A DNA stretch of 64,000 nucleotides from JAEUSG01 sp964590225 (GTDB lineage Bacteria; Fibrobacterota; OXYB2-FULL-49-7; JAEUSG01): NCBI GenBank assembly GCA_964590225.1, contig CAZPWS010000003.1, positions 1 to 64,000 of the forward strand. The letters are read 5' to 3'. Positions 44,523-53,907 of the stretch are shown here, in pieces. The position numbers were made by a program, and so were the translations under genes. The notes beneath the pieces are model-generated. The model searched no databases, was not told the DNA's origin, and was given only the letters and a program-made list of their open reading frames with translations. The first letter of the stretch is position 1. The number at the start of each line of letters is the position of its first letter.

Positions 44523-46664
44523 TTATTTCATTAGCATTACTCTCTTGAGCATTGTTCTTTCTCCAGTCAGGACTTTTACCAAATAAAGTCCGGAAGGCAT
44601 TCCTGTTGCATTCCAATCAGCTCTATTTCCCCGTAGAGAGTTTGTTAAATCTACAATTTTTTGTCCGCTAACTCCATATATGCCTACCTCTCTGATATAA
44701 CTTATTTCGTGCAGTACAATATTTATGGCGGGGTTGAATGGATTTGGCGTTACTGTTAAATATGGCATTTTCCCTGAGCTAACAGAAGCAGCATCATTCG
44801 AAGTTGTTCCCCCACCACCGAAGGCCTCGCGGGTATCGTATGCAACGAGGTCGATATCAACCCCCTCCTTGGATATAATAATCAAGTAGTTAATATATCC
44901 TCTTATGTTAAGATTAAGTCCATTATCTGTCCGTAGCTCGATAGTATCAGTAGTTATGCTTTTTGTTGTTTTATTTGTGGTGAATTTTACAAGGGTGTCG
45001 TTTCCGTCGCCGGAAAGCTTTTTTACAAGAGGATCATCATCCAGTCTAAGAAGGCAAGTTTTGCCACTCAAGTATTCGCCCATACAAACTTTTATAATGT
45101 AGTCACCGTCGGGTATGTTAAGCTTAAAGGTTCCTTCATCGTATTTTGCCCAAGCTCCTGGAGAAACAGCCGTGCTTCTGATAAATAAACTATCATGGAA
45201 ATCAATCATATTTCTATTTATGGACAGATTGCTGCTGCTCGGTTTATTTACGGTCCAGCCATAGCCCCGCACTGGATCGTAAACTCTGTTCCATTCTGTA
45301 TCCCAGTGTTCACTGAACATGGTGTCGTATGGCTGGAAATTGATTCTTCGTATTACGGATAGTTTTTGGGCCATAACAAAGGCAACAGAATCTGTTTTGC
45401 CATCTTTTTCTATTCTTAAAACCATGTCACCGCCCTCTGCACCAATCCTCTCAAGGTAACCGTTTGTCACTTTAAATTGTGTAGTGTCGCTCGATAGCCA
45501 CTCAACAGCACCATCAAGATTGGTTATAAAACTCTGATCTCCCTTAGTAAAATATCCATTTGCTGTGAACTTGAATCCGTTTTCGACATATCCGGTTATC
45601 TGTTTTGGTGTAATTGCCACTGAATCCAGAATAGCTGTGCTTGGTACAATATCAACTGAGAGCGTCTCCCTTTCTGTTTCGCGCCAAACTTCGATGCATG
45701 CTCTGCCAATCTCTTTTGCTGTTACAGTTCCATAATAATCAACCGAAGCGATGCTTGGTGTAAGCGATGAATATACTGCGTTTACCGAATTGCTTTCTAT
45801 CGAGTCGTTTTCGTAGATAAAGTCAACATTAATTTTAAAAGACAAATATCTCTCAATCGATGAGATATTGTCCGAAAGGTCTATGCGTTTTACCCTCACT
45901 GGCTCCGCTGTCCACGGAGGCAGATTACTTTTCATCCGTTCAGTCATTGTGACATTCCACGCTACTTGCTGTATAAAGTGTTTTGTAACTGAATCAACAA
46001 GTGGGTTAGGATTAGCAATTCTTCCCGTAGGATTTTCGCGGAATAGTGTTGCAACCCAGACGCAGGCAGCAAGATATTTTTGCCATTCGGTAGGATGGGT
46101 TCCATCTGATGTGACTCTAAACCCTTTTTTAACAAGTTCCTGAGAACCGACTGCCACAGGTGAGGCATATACAAAGCTGGGTTCAGCCAATTCGAAATTA
46201 ACCTCATTAAGTGTATCCTGCATATTCACCGACCATTCTCCGTTAGCTTCAGTAAAAATAAGCGGTGCTACTGTGCCCTGCATTCTTCGCATCCACAATA
46301 TTGGAATTGACCCCACGCTATCAATTATGCGCGCCAACTCTCGTCCTGTTGCAATGTAGTTTGCTTTATAGGTTTCGTACGAACCGGTTGGATTATACAG
46401 CGCCATCATTTCCACATAATGAAAAACACCACTCCTGATTGTATCCATTAACGATGTATCTCTCAAAACAGCCTCCCATGAAGTTGTTTTTGGGGCGTAG
46501 TAGTATTTGACGGGAATGCCCCGTTCGGCGGCAAATTTTTTGACATCTTCGGGGGTTTGTGCTCTTGAGCTGCTGCCAAGCCAGCAAATATTTATTGTGT
46601 CTGCTGCATGCAAGCTAAGTGCCAAGAAGAAAACAAGCAAGATTGTTTTTGCTTCGGATTTCAT
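44523..46664 (-). CDS. Secreted SGNH-like hydrolase with Ig-like domain and T9SS-like tail
   Basis: A 713-residue protein. A signal peptide (TILLVFFLALSLHAADTI) is followed by an N-terminal domain (about 22-250) with an SGNH/GDSL look: ICWLGSSSRAQTPEDV (possible nucleophile block) and TSDGTHPTEWQKYLAACVWV (catalytic DxxH block). A BIG2-type Ig-like domain follows (about 265-345, SLTPSIASVDYYGTVTAKEI), then a second Ig-like stretch (to about 440) and a beta-sandwich, possibly malectin- or carbohydrate-binding-like (about 445-620). A T9SS type A tail closes the protein (TVTPNPFNPAINIVL). It is likely a surface or secreted carbohydrate esterase. It is divergent from a membrane-bound AraC regulator. 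GGAG precedes the ATG. Confidence 0.75.
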   Translation of the reverse strand: MKSEAKTILLVFFLALSLHAADTINICWLGSSSRAQTPEDVKKFAAERGIPVKYYYAPKTTSWEAVLRDTSLMDTIRSGVFHYVEMMALYNPTGSYETYKANYIATGRELARIIDSVGSIPILWMRRMQGTVAPLIFTEANGEWSVNMQDTLNEVNFELAEPSFVYASPVAVGSQELVKKGFRVTSDGTHPTEWQKYLAACVWVATLFRENPTGRIANPNPLVDSVTKHFIQQVAWNVTMTERMKSNLPPWTAEPVRVKRIDLSDNISSIERYLSFKINVDFIYENDSIESNSVNAVYSSLTPSIASVDYYGTVTAKEIGRACIEVWRETERETLSVDIVPSTAILDSVAITPKQITGYVENGFKFTANGYFTKGDQSFITNLDGAVEWLSSDTTQFKVTNGYLERIGAEGGDMVLRIEKDGKTDSVAFVMAQKLSVIRRINFQPYDTMFSEHWDTEWNRVYDPVRGYGWTVNKPSSSNLSINRNMIDFHDSLFIRSTAVSPGAWAKYDEGTFKLNIPDGDYIIKVCMGEYLSGKTCLLRLDDDPLVKKLSGDGNDTLVKFTTNKTTKSITTDTIELRTDNGLNLNIRGYINYLIIISKEGVDIDLVAYDTREAFGGGGTTSNDAASVSSGKMPYLTVTPNPFNPAINIVLHEISYIREVGIYGVSGQKIVDLTNSLRGNRADWNATGMPSGLYLVKVLTGERTMLKRVMLMK

Positions 46665-46736
46665 AATAGCTACTCCATTTGAAAGTTATTTATGTTAAAC
46701 ATTAAGGTATATATACCGAATATTTCAGGAAAATCA

Positions 46737-46788
46737 TGCCAAAAATGGCTTAAAATAATGCCAAAATCCTTTGAAAAATGTGCCAAAA
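46737..46788. repeat. Three direct repeats at 22-bp spacing over an AraC-type gene start
   Basis: tgccaaaa begins at 46737, 46759 and 46781, exactly 22 bp (about two helical turns) apart; the second and third copies extend to tgccaaaatcct. The second overlaps the proposed start codon. This is the geometry of an AraC-type binding array, though part of it encodes the protein's N-terminus. Confidence 0.55.
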
Positions 46789-48704
46789 TCCTCTTTTTGC
46801 TCTTTTTTGCAGCAATTTCTGAATCAGCTATTCAATTTACCCTTCCTGAAGGATGTGATGATTATGTCAAAGTGTCGCCTGAAGCGGGGCTTAGGGATAC
46901 CGTGGGCATAATATTGAAAAGAGAGAAAACCGCTACCTATAACTGTAAATTTTCAAAAAAATTACCATATAAACCAAATTTTTGGCAAAGATCACTCATA
47001 AAAATTCCGTTAACCTCCAGCAGCACACATTGGTATGGCGCAATTGACAAATCCTTCTCACTGTATCTTATCTCATTTTCTGATGAGAGTAATAACCAGC
47101 CCCCCAACGGCTCTATTCGCTTTTCAATATTACAGAGCAGGGAGAACTTACCCAATACTTACACGCTTCAGCTTGAAGTTTTAACCTCCTCTGACAGAGC
47201 GACAGCCCCAAGGCTTCAATCAATAATTACTGTTGACTCCGAGTATTGTATTGAGTCTAATATTAAGTTTACAACGGCTGATAGTATTAGCGTTTCTCTG
47301 TTGATTAATGGAAAAACAGTAGGGAGTTTAAATGCTCTTATACCAGTAATAGAGAGAAAGTGCATCAATATTTATAGTGGCACATTAGCTCATGGTTTTG
47401 AAGAACCTCTTACTGTTTTTGTCAGTGATTTTGAAATTTCCGATTCGCAGCCATTTCTTCCGCCACCCCGCCCGGCAAAAACTGCAATCCGAGTGGAAAA
47501 TGGACGATCCGTAACGAATACAAGTAAGTTCACCTCGTTATATAGCGGAGAATTTATTCGTGAGGTAGAATGGCAGTGCTATAAAGCAGGTGATACCGCT
47601 TTTCCTCTATTTGACATGGTAATTACTGACCCTGCAAAATTTTACGAATGTGCCACACCATTTTCTCTTGATAGTGGCAGTTATCTGTTTCGGTTGCGAT
47701 GGAAAAACAACTTTAATAAATGGGGCCATTTTTCAATTGCGGATACGGTTTTAATTAATTCAAATCCAGAAAGAGCATTCCAGATAGCGCGAGCTGCTCT
47801 ATTCACGGTCAATCACAAGAAAGAGTTGGCTGAAATTGAAAACGACAGCTATTATTCGTTAAGAATATCATTTTCTGCAACCACGGATCTTCTAAAGATG
47901 GCATATTTGGTGGCTATTTTGAGGCATGAGAGTTACCCGTATGGCCATGCAGGTAACAAGGGAGAGAAGTTTCAGCCATTTGGTAATTATATTGTCAATA
48001 TTTCCAGAGAGCAAAATGGTTTTTCGGTGTTTGAAAAAAACATTGAGGGTTCATCGGTAACGCAAAAGCTTAATGTATCAGACAAAGGTTTATACATCGA
48101 TGAATCGTCGTTAGTAGTAGATTCCTTGAATAGTATTGTTTCGGTGAATATCAGGCTTCTTGATAAAGCGAAAGAAGGAAATTGGCAGGGGATTGTTTAT
48201 GGCCGTGATTCTCATGATGTAATATCAAATACTTTTCGTTTTCATTTTAGTGTTTGTGAGCGTAAATCCCTCGGAAATATTTATAAAGTTATTGCTGTCG
48301 TTGTTGTGGCTTCGTTTATTGCTCTTTGTTGGTTAATCCGCAGGAAAAAGAAAAGTTCTGCAGCACCCCTTGTGTACGCGAAGGAGTTTGAAACTATCCG
48401 AAAATATATTGCAGAAAACATGGCAGAAAAGTTAACTATTGATATTGTGCGTGCGAAACTTGGAATAAATACAAATCGTTTTTACGATATAATGCGTGCG
48501 AATAATGCCGAGTTTCCCAATGTTGTCAATGTAATACGCATTGAAAAGGCTAAGGAATTACTTCTAAATACTGAAACAACCATTGCCTCTGTTGGGTTTG
48601 ATGTCGGGTACAGTAAACCGGGCTATTTCTCGCAAATATTTAAGGAACAGACAGGTGTTACACCCGTAGAGTATCGTAGGACCAATGGAAGACTTTCTCG
48701 ATGA
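46758..48704 (+). CDS. Membrane-anchored AraC-family regulator with periplasmic sensor region
   Basis: About 648 residues: a signal peptide or first helix (ILFLLFFAAISESAIQF), a large beta-rich extracytoplasmic region (residues about 30-525), one transmembrane helix (VIAVVVVASFIALCWLIR), and a cytoplasmic double HTH of AraC type (LTIDIVRAKLGINTNRFYDI; TIASVGFDVGYSKPGYFSQI). This layout senses an external ligand and regulates directly without a phosphorelay. It is divergent from the SGNH-like secreted protein, its probable target. The start at 46758 puts the signal peptide at the N-terminus; the frame extends to 46692. Confidence 0.85.
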   Translation: MPKSFEKCAKILFLLFFAAISESAIQFTLPEGCDDYVKVSPEAGLRDTVGIILKREKTATYNCKFSKKLPYKPNFWQRSLIKIPLTSSSTHWYGAIDKSFSLYLISFSDESNNQPPNGSIRFSILQSRENLPNTYTLQLEVLTSSDRATAPRLQSIITVDSEYCIESNIKFTTADSISVSLLINGKTVGSLNALIPVIERKCINIYSGTLAHGFEEPLTVFVSDFEISDSQPFLPPPRPAKTAIRVENGRSVTNTSKFTSLYSGEFIREVEWQCYKAGDTAFPLFDMVITDPAKFYECATPFSLDSGSYLFRLRWKNNFNKWGHFSIADTVLINSNPERAFQIARAALFTVNHKKELAEIENDSYYSLRISFSATTDLLKMAYLVAILRHESYPYGHAGNKGEKFQPFGNYIVNISREQNGFSVFEKNIEGSSVTQKLNVSDKGLYIDESSLVVDSLNSIVSVNIRLLDKAKEGNWQGIVYGRDSHDVISNTFRFHFSVCERKSLGNIYKVIAVVVVASFIALCWLIRRKKKSSAAPLVYAKEFETIRKYIAENMAEKLTIDIVRAKLGINTNRFYDIMRANNAEFPNVVNVIRIEKAKELLLNTETTIASVGFDVGYSKPGYFSQIFKEQTGVTPVEYRRTNGRLSR

Positions 48705-48712
48705 TTTAAGAA

Positions 48713-50125
48713 TCAGAAACCGGCCATGGTAGCAATGTTGAGCTTCGAATTGTCGATTGCTTGAATGATCTTTATGTCGTTGTTTGTTTTGAGATCGTAT
48801 GTTTTTACTTGATTCTCGGGTAGCATTTTACGGTCTGAACCTATTATTACAGACACAACGGGTCTTGCGTATAGAGCGCCGTTTGGTTTTACCACTTTAG
48901 CAATTTCGCCCGTGCTGAGCATTACGATACTGCCAACGGGGAAAAGTGAAGTGTATTCAAGATAAAAACGGACTGTGTCGGCACTTATAAGACCTTGTTT
49001 AACTGAAGTAAGTATTTTTTCCATAGCTTTGTAGGGAACCATAGCCTCTCTATATGGTCTTCCACCAGTGAAGGACTCGTACATGTCGGCCACCATTATT
49101 ATTTTGGCGAAATCGTGAATTAGTCTGCCCGCCCTTTGCTTTGGATACCCTTCTCTGTTTTCCCTTTCATGATTCTGGTAACATATTAGCGGAGCGGCAG
49201 GAGGTAATCCCTTGATTTTTTCGATAAGATGTATGCCAAGCATAGGGTGCTTCTTGATTTCAAAAAGTTCGTCGCTTGTTAGCGGCTCTTTTTTAAATCT
49301 GATGGATTCAGGTATAAAAAGCGTTCCCACATCGTGAAGCAGTCCACTTACACCAACCTCAAGAATCTGGTTTTCGTCGAGTCCTCTTGATGCTGCAATG
49401 GAGATTGCTATGAGTGATACATTGAGGCTGTGGCTGTATATGTAGTCTGGATCCTTTGACTTTGCCGTAGCAAGATTAAGAAGCATGTGTTTGTCATTAA
49501 GAAATGTTTTTACAAACCCCTTGACGAGATTCGTTATTCTTGCTCCTTGAACCTGTCGTCCCGCCCTTAAAGAGATAAGAAGCGCTTTTACCTCCTCTAC
49601 TGCTTTGTCAAAATCAGTTAAAAGTTCTTTTTTATAGGCTTCTGTTCGCTCTCCTACGGCTATTTCCTTGGCAAGCTCTTTAGCGGGTGTTCCAGAAGGC
49701 ATGACAGTGAGGGGAACCTGACTTTTAGTTATTGCCTCTTCAATTGTTTGTACCGATTTTGAATCAAGAATTTGTTTAAAGCCGTCTTCGCCCGTTTTAA
49801 CGCCAACAAGAACAGGTAGAACAGTTTCTGGGGGCGGAGCATTTAAAGAGGTGGATATGTTGTCTGTGAGGGTTGAATAATCGTCCTGCGTTTGGATGTC
49901 GTCGCCCAGGTCAAAGTTGTCAAGCTCTTTCATGCTGAGCAGTTTTTTTAAGTCTTCTCCCTCTTCCTGTGTGTAGAATTTAGTGATATTGCGCCTGTTA
50001 ATGGCTGCAAGCAGGGTGTTGTCCATCATTGCACCCTTCTTGATAAGAATTTTACCATCACGACCAAAGTAATCGTGAGTAGCAATAGTTCCTACCTTTA
50101 TATCACTGAGTTTTATCTCTTTCAT
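48713..50125 (-). CDS. HD-GYP-domain c-di-GMP phosphodiesterase-like protein
   Basis: About 470 residues. An unassigned N-terminal part (1-190) contains IKVGTIATHDYFGRDGKILI. The HD-GYP domain (about 200-400) has HSLNVSLIAISIAA, SGLLHDVGTLFIPESIRF, KKHPMLGIHLIEKI, the GYP motif in NHERENREGYPKQRAG and ADMYESFTGGRPYR. The first histidine of the usual HHE triad position reads NHE. It likely degrades c-di-GMP or binds it. The start at 50125 is chosen over a TTG at 50173 that would nearly touch hydE. It is the last gene of the hyd block. Confidence 0.85.
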   Translation of the reverse strand: MKEIKLSDIKVGTIATHDYFGRDGKILIKKGAMMDNTLLAAINRRNITKFYTQEEGEDLKKLLSMKELDNFDLGDDIQTQDDYSTLTDNISTSLNAPPPETVLPVLVGVKTGEDGFKQILDSKSVQTIEEAITKSQVPLTVMPSGTPAKELAKEIAVGERTEAYKKELLTDFDKAVEEVKALLISLRAGRQVQGARITNLVKGFVKTFLNDKHMLLNLATAKSKDPDYIYSHSLNVSLIAISIAASRGLDENQILEVGVSGLLHDVGTLFIPESIRFKKEPLTSDELFEIKKHPMLGIHLIEKIKGLPPAAPLICYQNHERENREGYPKQRAGRLIHDFAKIIMVADMYESFTGGRPYREAMVPYKAMEKILTSVKQGLISADTVRFYLEYTSLFPVGSIVMLSTGEIAKVVKPNGALYARPVVSVIIGSDRKMLPENQVKTYDLKTNNDIKIIQAIDNSKLNIATMAGF

Positions 50126-50176
50126 ATATGGTTTGTCTTTCGCTAATATAACTATTTGACCATGAGTGGACAACCC

Positions 50177-51226
50177 TCACTTCTGTTGCGTCGCTTGTTT
50201 ATTTCTATCGCCCCGTCCTTTGCCAGGTACCCTGCCAATGGATTTAATCCGCCTGTTGAGACATCCATGGCACTCTTCTGCCGTCTCGAATATGCACGCC
50301 TTTGAAGGGTATATCTCATAGTACTGACGATATTTTACCGGTGTAAGGTTTGGCATCACAATATTCGCACCTCTTTGCAGGCCGAGTTCTCTACCTTCGT
50401 TTTTATTTATAGTTGCAAGGGCAGTAGTGCTTGGTATATTTGACTCAGGGCAGTGTATTCTTGTGAGTGCTATCATTTTATACACCATCTCCTCGCTATT
50501 TGGGGCCTGTTCGCTTCCATTCATCAGCTTTGTGGAACCAAGGGGTGTTTCTGGATGAGGTATATATGGACCGATACCAATCATGTCAAGATCGAGTTTG
50601 CTAAAAAGCAAAATATCATCGGCAAGCGAATCGTAGGTTTGCCCTGGAATTCCCACCATGACGCCACTTCCCGCTTCGTAGCCAATAGTCTTTAGGCGTT
50701 GAAGTAAGTCAATTCTATTAATGGGGTTGATAGTTCCTGGCGGTGGGGGATGGATTTGGGAAAACAAGGTTCGGTCGGATGTTTCAAACCGCAAAAGATA
50801 ACGGTCGGCGCCTGCTTCTTTCCATTCAATTAGTTCTTCGTCATCCCTTTCGCCAAGACTTAGAGTGACAGCGAGCTCTGTTTCTGCTTTTATTGTTTTA
50901 ATAATCTCTGCTATAAAGGTCTTGTCAATTTGTATGTCTTCTCCTGACTGAATTACTACTGTTCCGTAGTTAAGAGTAATGGCCTTTTTAGCACATTCAA
51001 TTATTTCTTTGGCGCTCATTCGATATCTGATGAGTTTGCTGTTTGCTGCCCTTATACCGCAGTAACCGCATAAACGGCGGCAGTAGTTAGATATTTCAAT
51101 AAGACCTCTGAGGTGGACTTCGTCGCCAACTGTGTTCTTTCGTACTGTATCTGCTTTTTTATAAAGCTCATCAAGAATAAGTGGATTTTGTTCTTTCAGT
51201 AAATATACTATCTCTTTTTTATCCAT
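50177..51226 (-). CDS. hydE: [FeFe]-hydrogenase maturase HydE (radical SAM)
   Basis: A 349-residue radical-SAM enzyme that builds part of the organometallic H-cluster. The Cx3Cx2C cluster motif is in EISNYCRRLCGYCGIRAAN; further family marks are VIQSGEDIQIDK, LSLGERDDEEL, GSGVMVGIPGQTYDSLADD and the C-terminal EECHGCLNRRIKSIGRVPG. AAGGAG lies before the ATG, which overlaps the hydF stop by 8 bp. Confidence 0.95.
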   Translation of the reverse strand: MDKKEIVYLLKEQNPLILDELYKKADTVRKNTVGDEVHLRGLIEISNYCRRLCGYCGIRAANSKLIRYRMSAKEIIECAKKAITLNYGTVVIQSGEDIQIDKTFIAEIIKTIKAETELAVTLSLGERDDEELIEWKEAGADRYLLRFETSDRTLFSQIHPPPPGTINPINRIDLLQRLKTIGYEAGSGVMVGIPGQTYDSLADDILLFSKLDLDMIGIGPYIPHPETPLGSTKLMNGSEQAPNSEEMVYKMIALTRIHCPESNIPSTTALATINKNEGRELGLQRGANIVMPNLTPVKYRQYYEIYPSKACIFETAEECHGCLNRRIKSIGRVPGKGRGDRNKQATQQK

Positions 51227-52457
51227 TTCTTTTACTCCTTACAGCTTCAATCACAGCAGGAAAAGGGGAGAGGGCTCTATCGAAAATTCCAAGCGAGTAC
51301 GCGATTGCAAGACCATAGTTGGTTATTGGTACATTGGAAGCATGGCATACAAGCAAACGAGAAAGCATCTCTCTCCTGTTATGCATACAGCTTCCACAAT
51401 GAACAACAAGCTTGTAGCTTGAAAGATCCGGTGGAAAATCGTGTCCTGACACTGTAGTGAAGTTGAGCGTCCCGCCTATGTATTGAGTAAGCCATCGCGG
51501 TATCTTGACCCTGCCGATATCTTCGCCTATCGGGTGGTGGGTACACGCTTCAGAAATCAAAACTTTATCTCCGCTTTTTAAATTGTCAATTGCAAGAGTT
51601 CCTATCGCCTGTGTAGTAAGGTCACCTTTGAAACGAGAAAGCAGTATTGAAAAACTGGTCATAGGGATGTCGGGTGGGGTATCTGCTGCCACCTTTAGGA
51701 ATGCCTGCGAGTCAGTAACAACCAATGTCGGTTTATGCTTCAGGTTGTCAATGGCTCTTTTTAATTCTCGCTCTTTAACAACCATGCAGATTGAATCACC
51801 ATCAAGCAGATCGCGGATAGCTTGAACTTGTGGAAGAATAAGTCGTCCCTTAGGCGCTTCTTTGTCTATTGGAACAACAAGAATGCAAATTTCGCCCGGC
51901 GGAACAAGATCCGACAAAATCACAGGGGGATTGATAAAATCTTCAGGAGCGCTTTTTATAAGTAATGATTTAAGAGCAGGTATTCCTTCACCTGTCAGAG
52001 ATGAAACAGCAAGTAATGGAATGGCCTTTTCTTTAAGATTAGCTATAACTAATTCGCTGGGAGAGGAAATGTCGGATTTGTTAAATACAATTATGCATGG
52101 AATTTTTCTTTTGTCAAACTCTGTCAGTAACTCTTCCTCAAAAGAAGTCCATGTTTCACCTGTGGCAACAACAATGGCGATTTCGGTGCGGTTGAATATG
52201 CCTCTCGTTTTTTCGATGCGCATTTTTCCAAGATCGCCTTCGTCATCTATGCCTGCTGTGTCAATAAATAGCACTGGTCCGAGTGGCAAAAGTTCCATGG
52301 GTTTTTCGACGGGATCGGTTGTTGTGCCTGCAGTTGATGATACAATAGATATGCTTTGGTTCGTTAAGGCATTCAGCAAGCTTGATTTTCCCACATTTCT
52401 TCTGCCAAAGATACCTATATGCAATCTCATGCTTTTAATCTGTGCTGTTGTGCTCAT
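51219..52457 (-). CDS. hydF: [FeFe]-hydrogenase maturation GTPase HydF
   Basis: A 412-residue scaffold that carries the H-cluster precursor. GTPase domain: P-loop IGIFGRRNVGKSSLLNALTN, GTTTDPVEK, DTAGIDD, NKSD. Dimerisation domain in the middle. C-terminal 4Fe-4S domain with SEACTHHPIGEDIGRVKIPR and VVHCGSCMHNRREMLSR (cluster cysteines). An alternative start at 52430 (MRLHIGIFG) is possible. HydG and a hydrogenase subunit are not in the window. Confidence 0.96.
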   Translation of the reverse strand: MSTTAQIKSMRLHIGIFGRRNVGKSSLLNALTNQSISIVSSTAGTTTDPVEKPMELLPLGPVLFIDTAGIDDEGDLGKMRIEKTRGIFNRTEIAIVVATGETWTSFEEELLTEFDKRKIPCIIVFNKSDISSPSELVIANLKEKAIPLLAVSSLTGEGIPALKSLLIKSAPEDFINPPVILSDLVPPGEICILVVPIDKEAPKGRLILPQVQAIRDLLDGDSICMVVKERELKRAIDNLKHKPTLVVTDSQAFLKVAADTPPDIPMTSFSILLSRFKGDLTTQAIGTLAIDNLKSGDKVLISEACTHHPIGEDIGRVKIPRWLTQYIGGTLNFTTVSGHDFPPDLSSYKLVVHCGSCMHNRREMLSRLLVCHASNVPITNYGLAIAYSLGIFDRALSPFPAVIEAVRSKRNG

Positions 52458-52478
52458 ATTGTGTATTAAATTTCCAAG

Positions 52479-53891
52479 TTATTGTTTAATAAAAAAAGAG
52501 TCGGGAGAACCGAGCCGAGTAACGGCTTCGGGGGAAAGGAGCTCTTTTACTGCTGAGTGAGTTGTTAAACCTTCGCTAATAAGTACTTCGCGCACAGGCC
52601 GATTTATCTCTTGCGCTCTCACTATTGCCTTGCTTACGGCATCGTACCCGAGCGTTGGAATAAGAGCTGTTGCAATTACGGTTGAATTTTCGATATGTGC
52701 TGCGCATATTGATTCGTTTGCCGTTATTCCTGCAACGCAGTTATTCTTTAGGATAGCGCAGCTATTCGTCAATAATTCGAGTTCTGTAAGAAGGGTATCC
52801 GCAATGATTGGTAAAAATGGATTCAGTTCGAGAGAGCCCATGGATGCAGCGTGCGTAAGAGAATTGTCTAGTCCTAAGACCTTTATTGCCGCTTGCGTTA
52901 CTGATTCCGGTATTACGGGGTTGATTTTGCCAGGCATAATGGAAGAGCCAGCTTGCCGTGGTGGCAGGTTTATTTCTCCTATACCTGCATCGGGACCGGA
53001 GCTTAAAAAGCGCAGATCCGAGCATATTTTTATAAGCGAGGAAGCAAGCGCTTTAAGGATACCAGAGACTTCAACAAAAACATCAACATTTTGTGTTGCC
53101 TCTACGAGGTTTTCGGCCCTTGCGAAACCTATGCCCGATACTTCCCGCAGTTTGTCGGTAGCGGAGAAAATAAAGCCGCGGGGGGCAGCCGCACCGGTTC
53201 CTATTGCGGTGCCTCCGAGATTGATTACCCTAAGCCGTTCCTCACATTTATAAATGCGCCACCTGTCCCGAGAAAGCACTTCGGCGTATGCGCCCATTTC
53301 ACGGCCAAGGGTCGTAAGTATTGCATCCTGCATCTCTGTTCTTCCAACCTTAACAATGTGGGCAAAACCTTTTTCTTTTGCCTGAAAAGCCTCCTGAAGA
53401 GAAACCACAGCAGCCTCGAGTGGCTTTAGCATCCTGATAGCGGCTAGTTTTAGTGCTGTGGGGAAGGTATCATTAGTTGATTGAAAGCGGTTTGCGTCGT
53501 TGAGTGGCGAAACAATGGAGTATTCGCCCGGGCTATGGCCCAATATTTGAAGTGCACGGTTAGCGATTATTTCGCTTACGCATAAGTTCAGACTTGTTCC
53601 CGCTCCGCCATGAAGACTATCAATGGTAATAAGATTATCAAACCTGCCTTCTGATAGCTCGATTGCCGCCCGTTCCATTGCGTCAAATTTTTTTGTAGGA
53701 TCTTTAGTAATTGGTAAGGCACGAATGGCTTTAAAGCAGGCGTATTTAACCGTTCCATAAGCGTGAATAAGTTCGCTATGGACAGGTTTAAGTGAGAGCG
53801 GAAAGTTCTCAAGCGCACGAATAGTATGAATACCGGTTAGTGAATTCGCCGGCAGTGTTCTTTCACCAATTAAATCTCTTTCTCTACGCAT
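52479..53891 (-). CDS. aspA: Aspartate ammonia-lyase / fumarase superfamily enzyme
   Basis: About 470 residues with the superfamily signature GSSIMPGKINPVIPESVTQA, FQSTNDTFPTALKLAA, HIVKVGRTEMQDAILTTLG and NLGGTAIGTGAAAP. The sequence pattern fits aspartase (aspartate to fumarate and ammonia) better than fumarase C, but a related lyase is possible. It lies 21 bp upstream of hydF. Since the bridging amine of the H-cluster needs ammonium, a supply role is a plausible inference. The start at 53891 was preferred over 53954, which overlaps the upstream gene. Confidence 0.88.
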   Translation of the reverse strand: MRRERDLIGERTLPANSLTGIHTIRALENFPLSLKPVHSELIHAYGTVKYACFKAIRALPITKDPTKKFDAMERAAIELSEGRFDNLITIDSLHGGAGTSLNLCVSEIIANRALQILGHSPGEYSIVSPLNDANRFQSTNDTFPTALKLAAIRMLKPLEAAVVSLQEAFQAKEKGFAHIVKVGRTEMQDAILTTLGREMGAYAEVLSRDRWRIYKCEERLRVINLGGTAIGTGAAAPRGFIFSATDKLREVSGIGFARAENLVEATQNVDVFVEVSGILKALASSLIKICSDLRFLSSGPDAGIGEINLPPRQAGSSIMPGKINPVIPESVTQAAIKVLGLDNSLTHAASMGSLELNPFLPIIADTLLTELELLTNSCAILKNNCVAGITANESICAAHIENSTVIATALIPTLGYDAVSKAIVRAQEINRPVREVLISEGLTTHSAVKELLSPEAVTRLGSPDSFFIKQ

Positions 53892-53907
53892 ATAGCTCTC
53901 TGACTTA

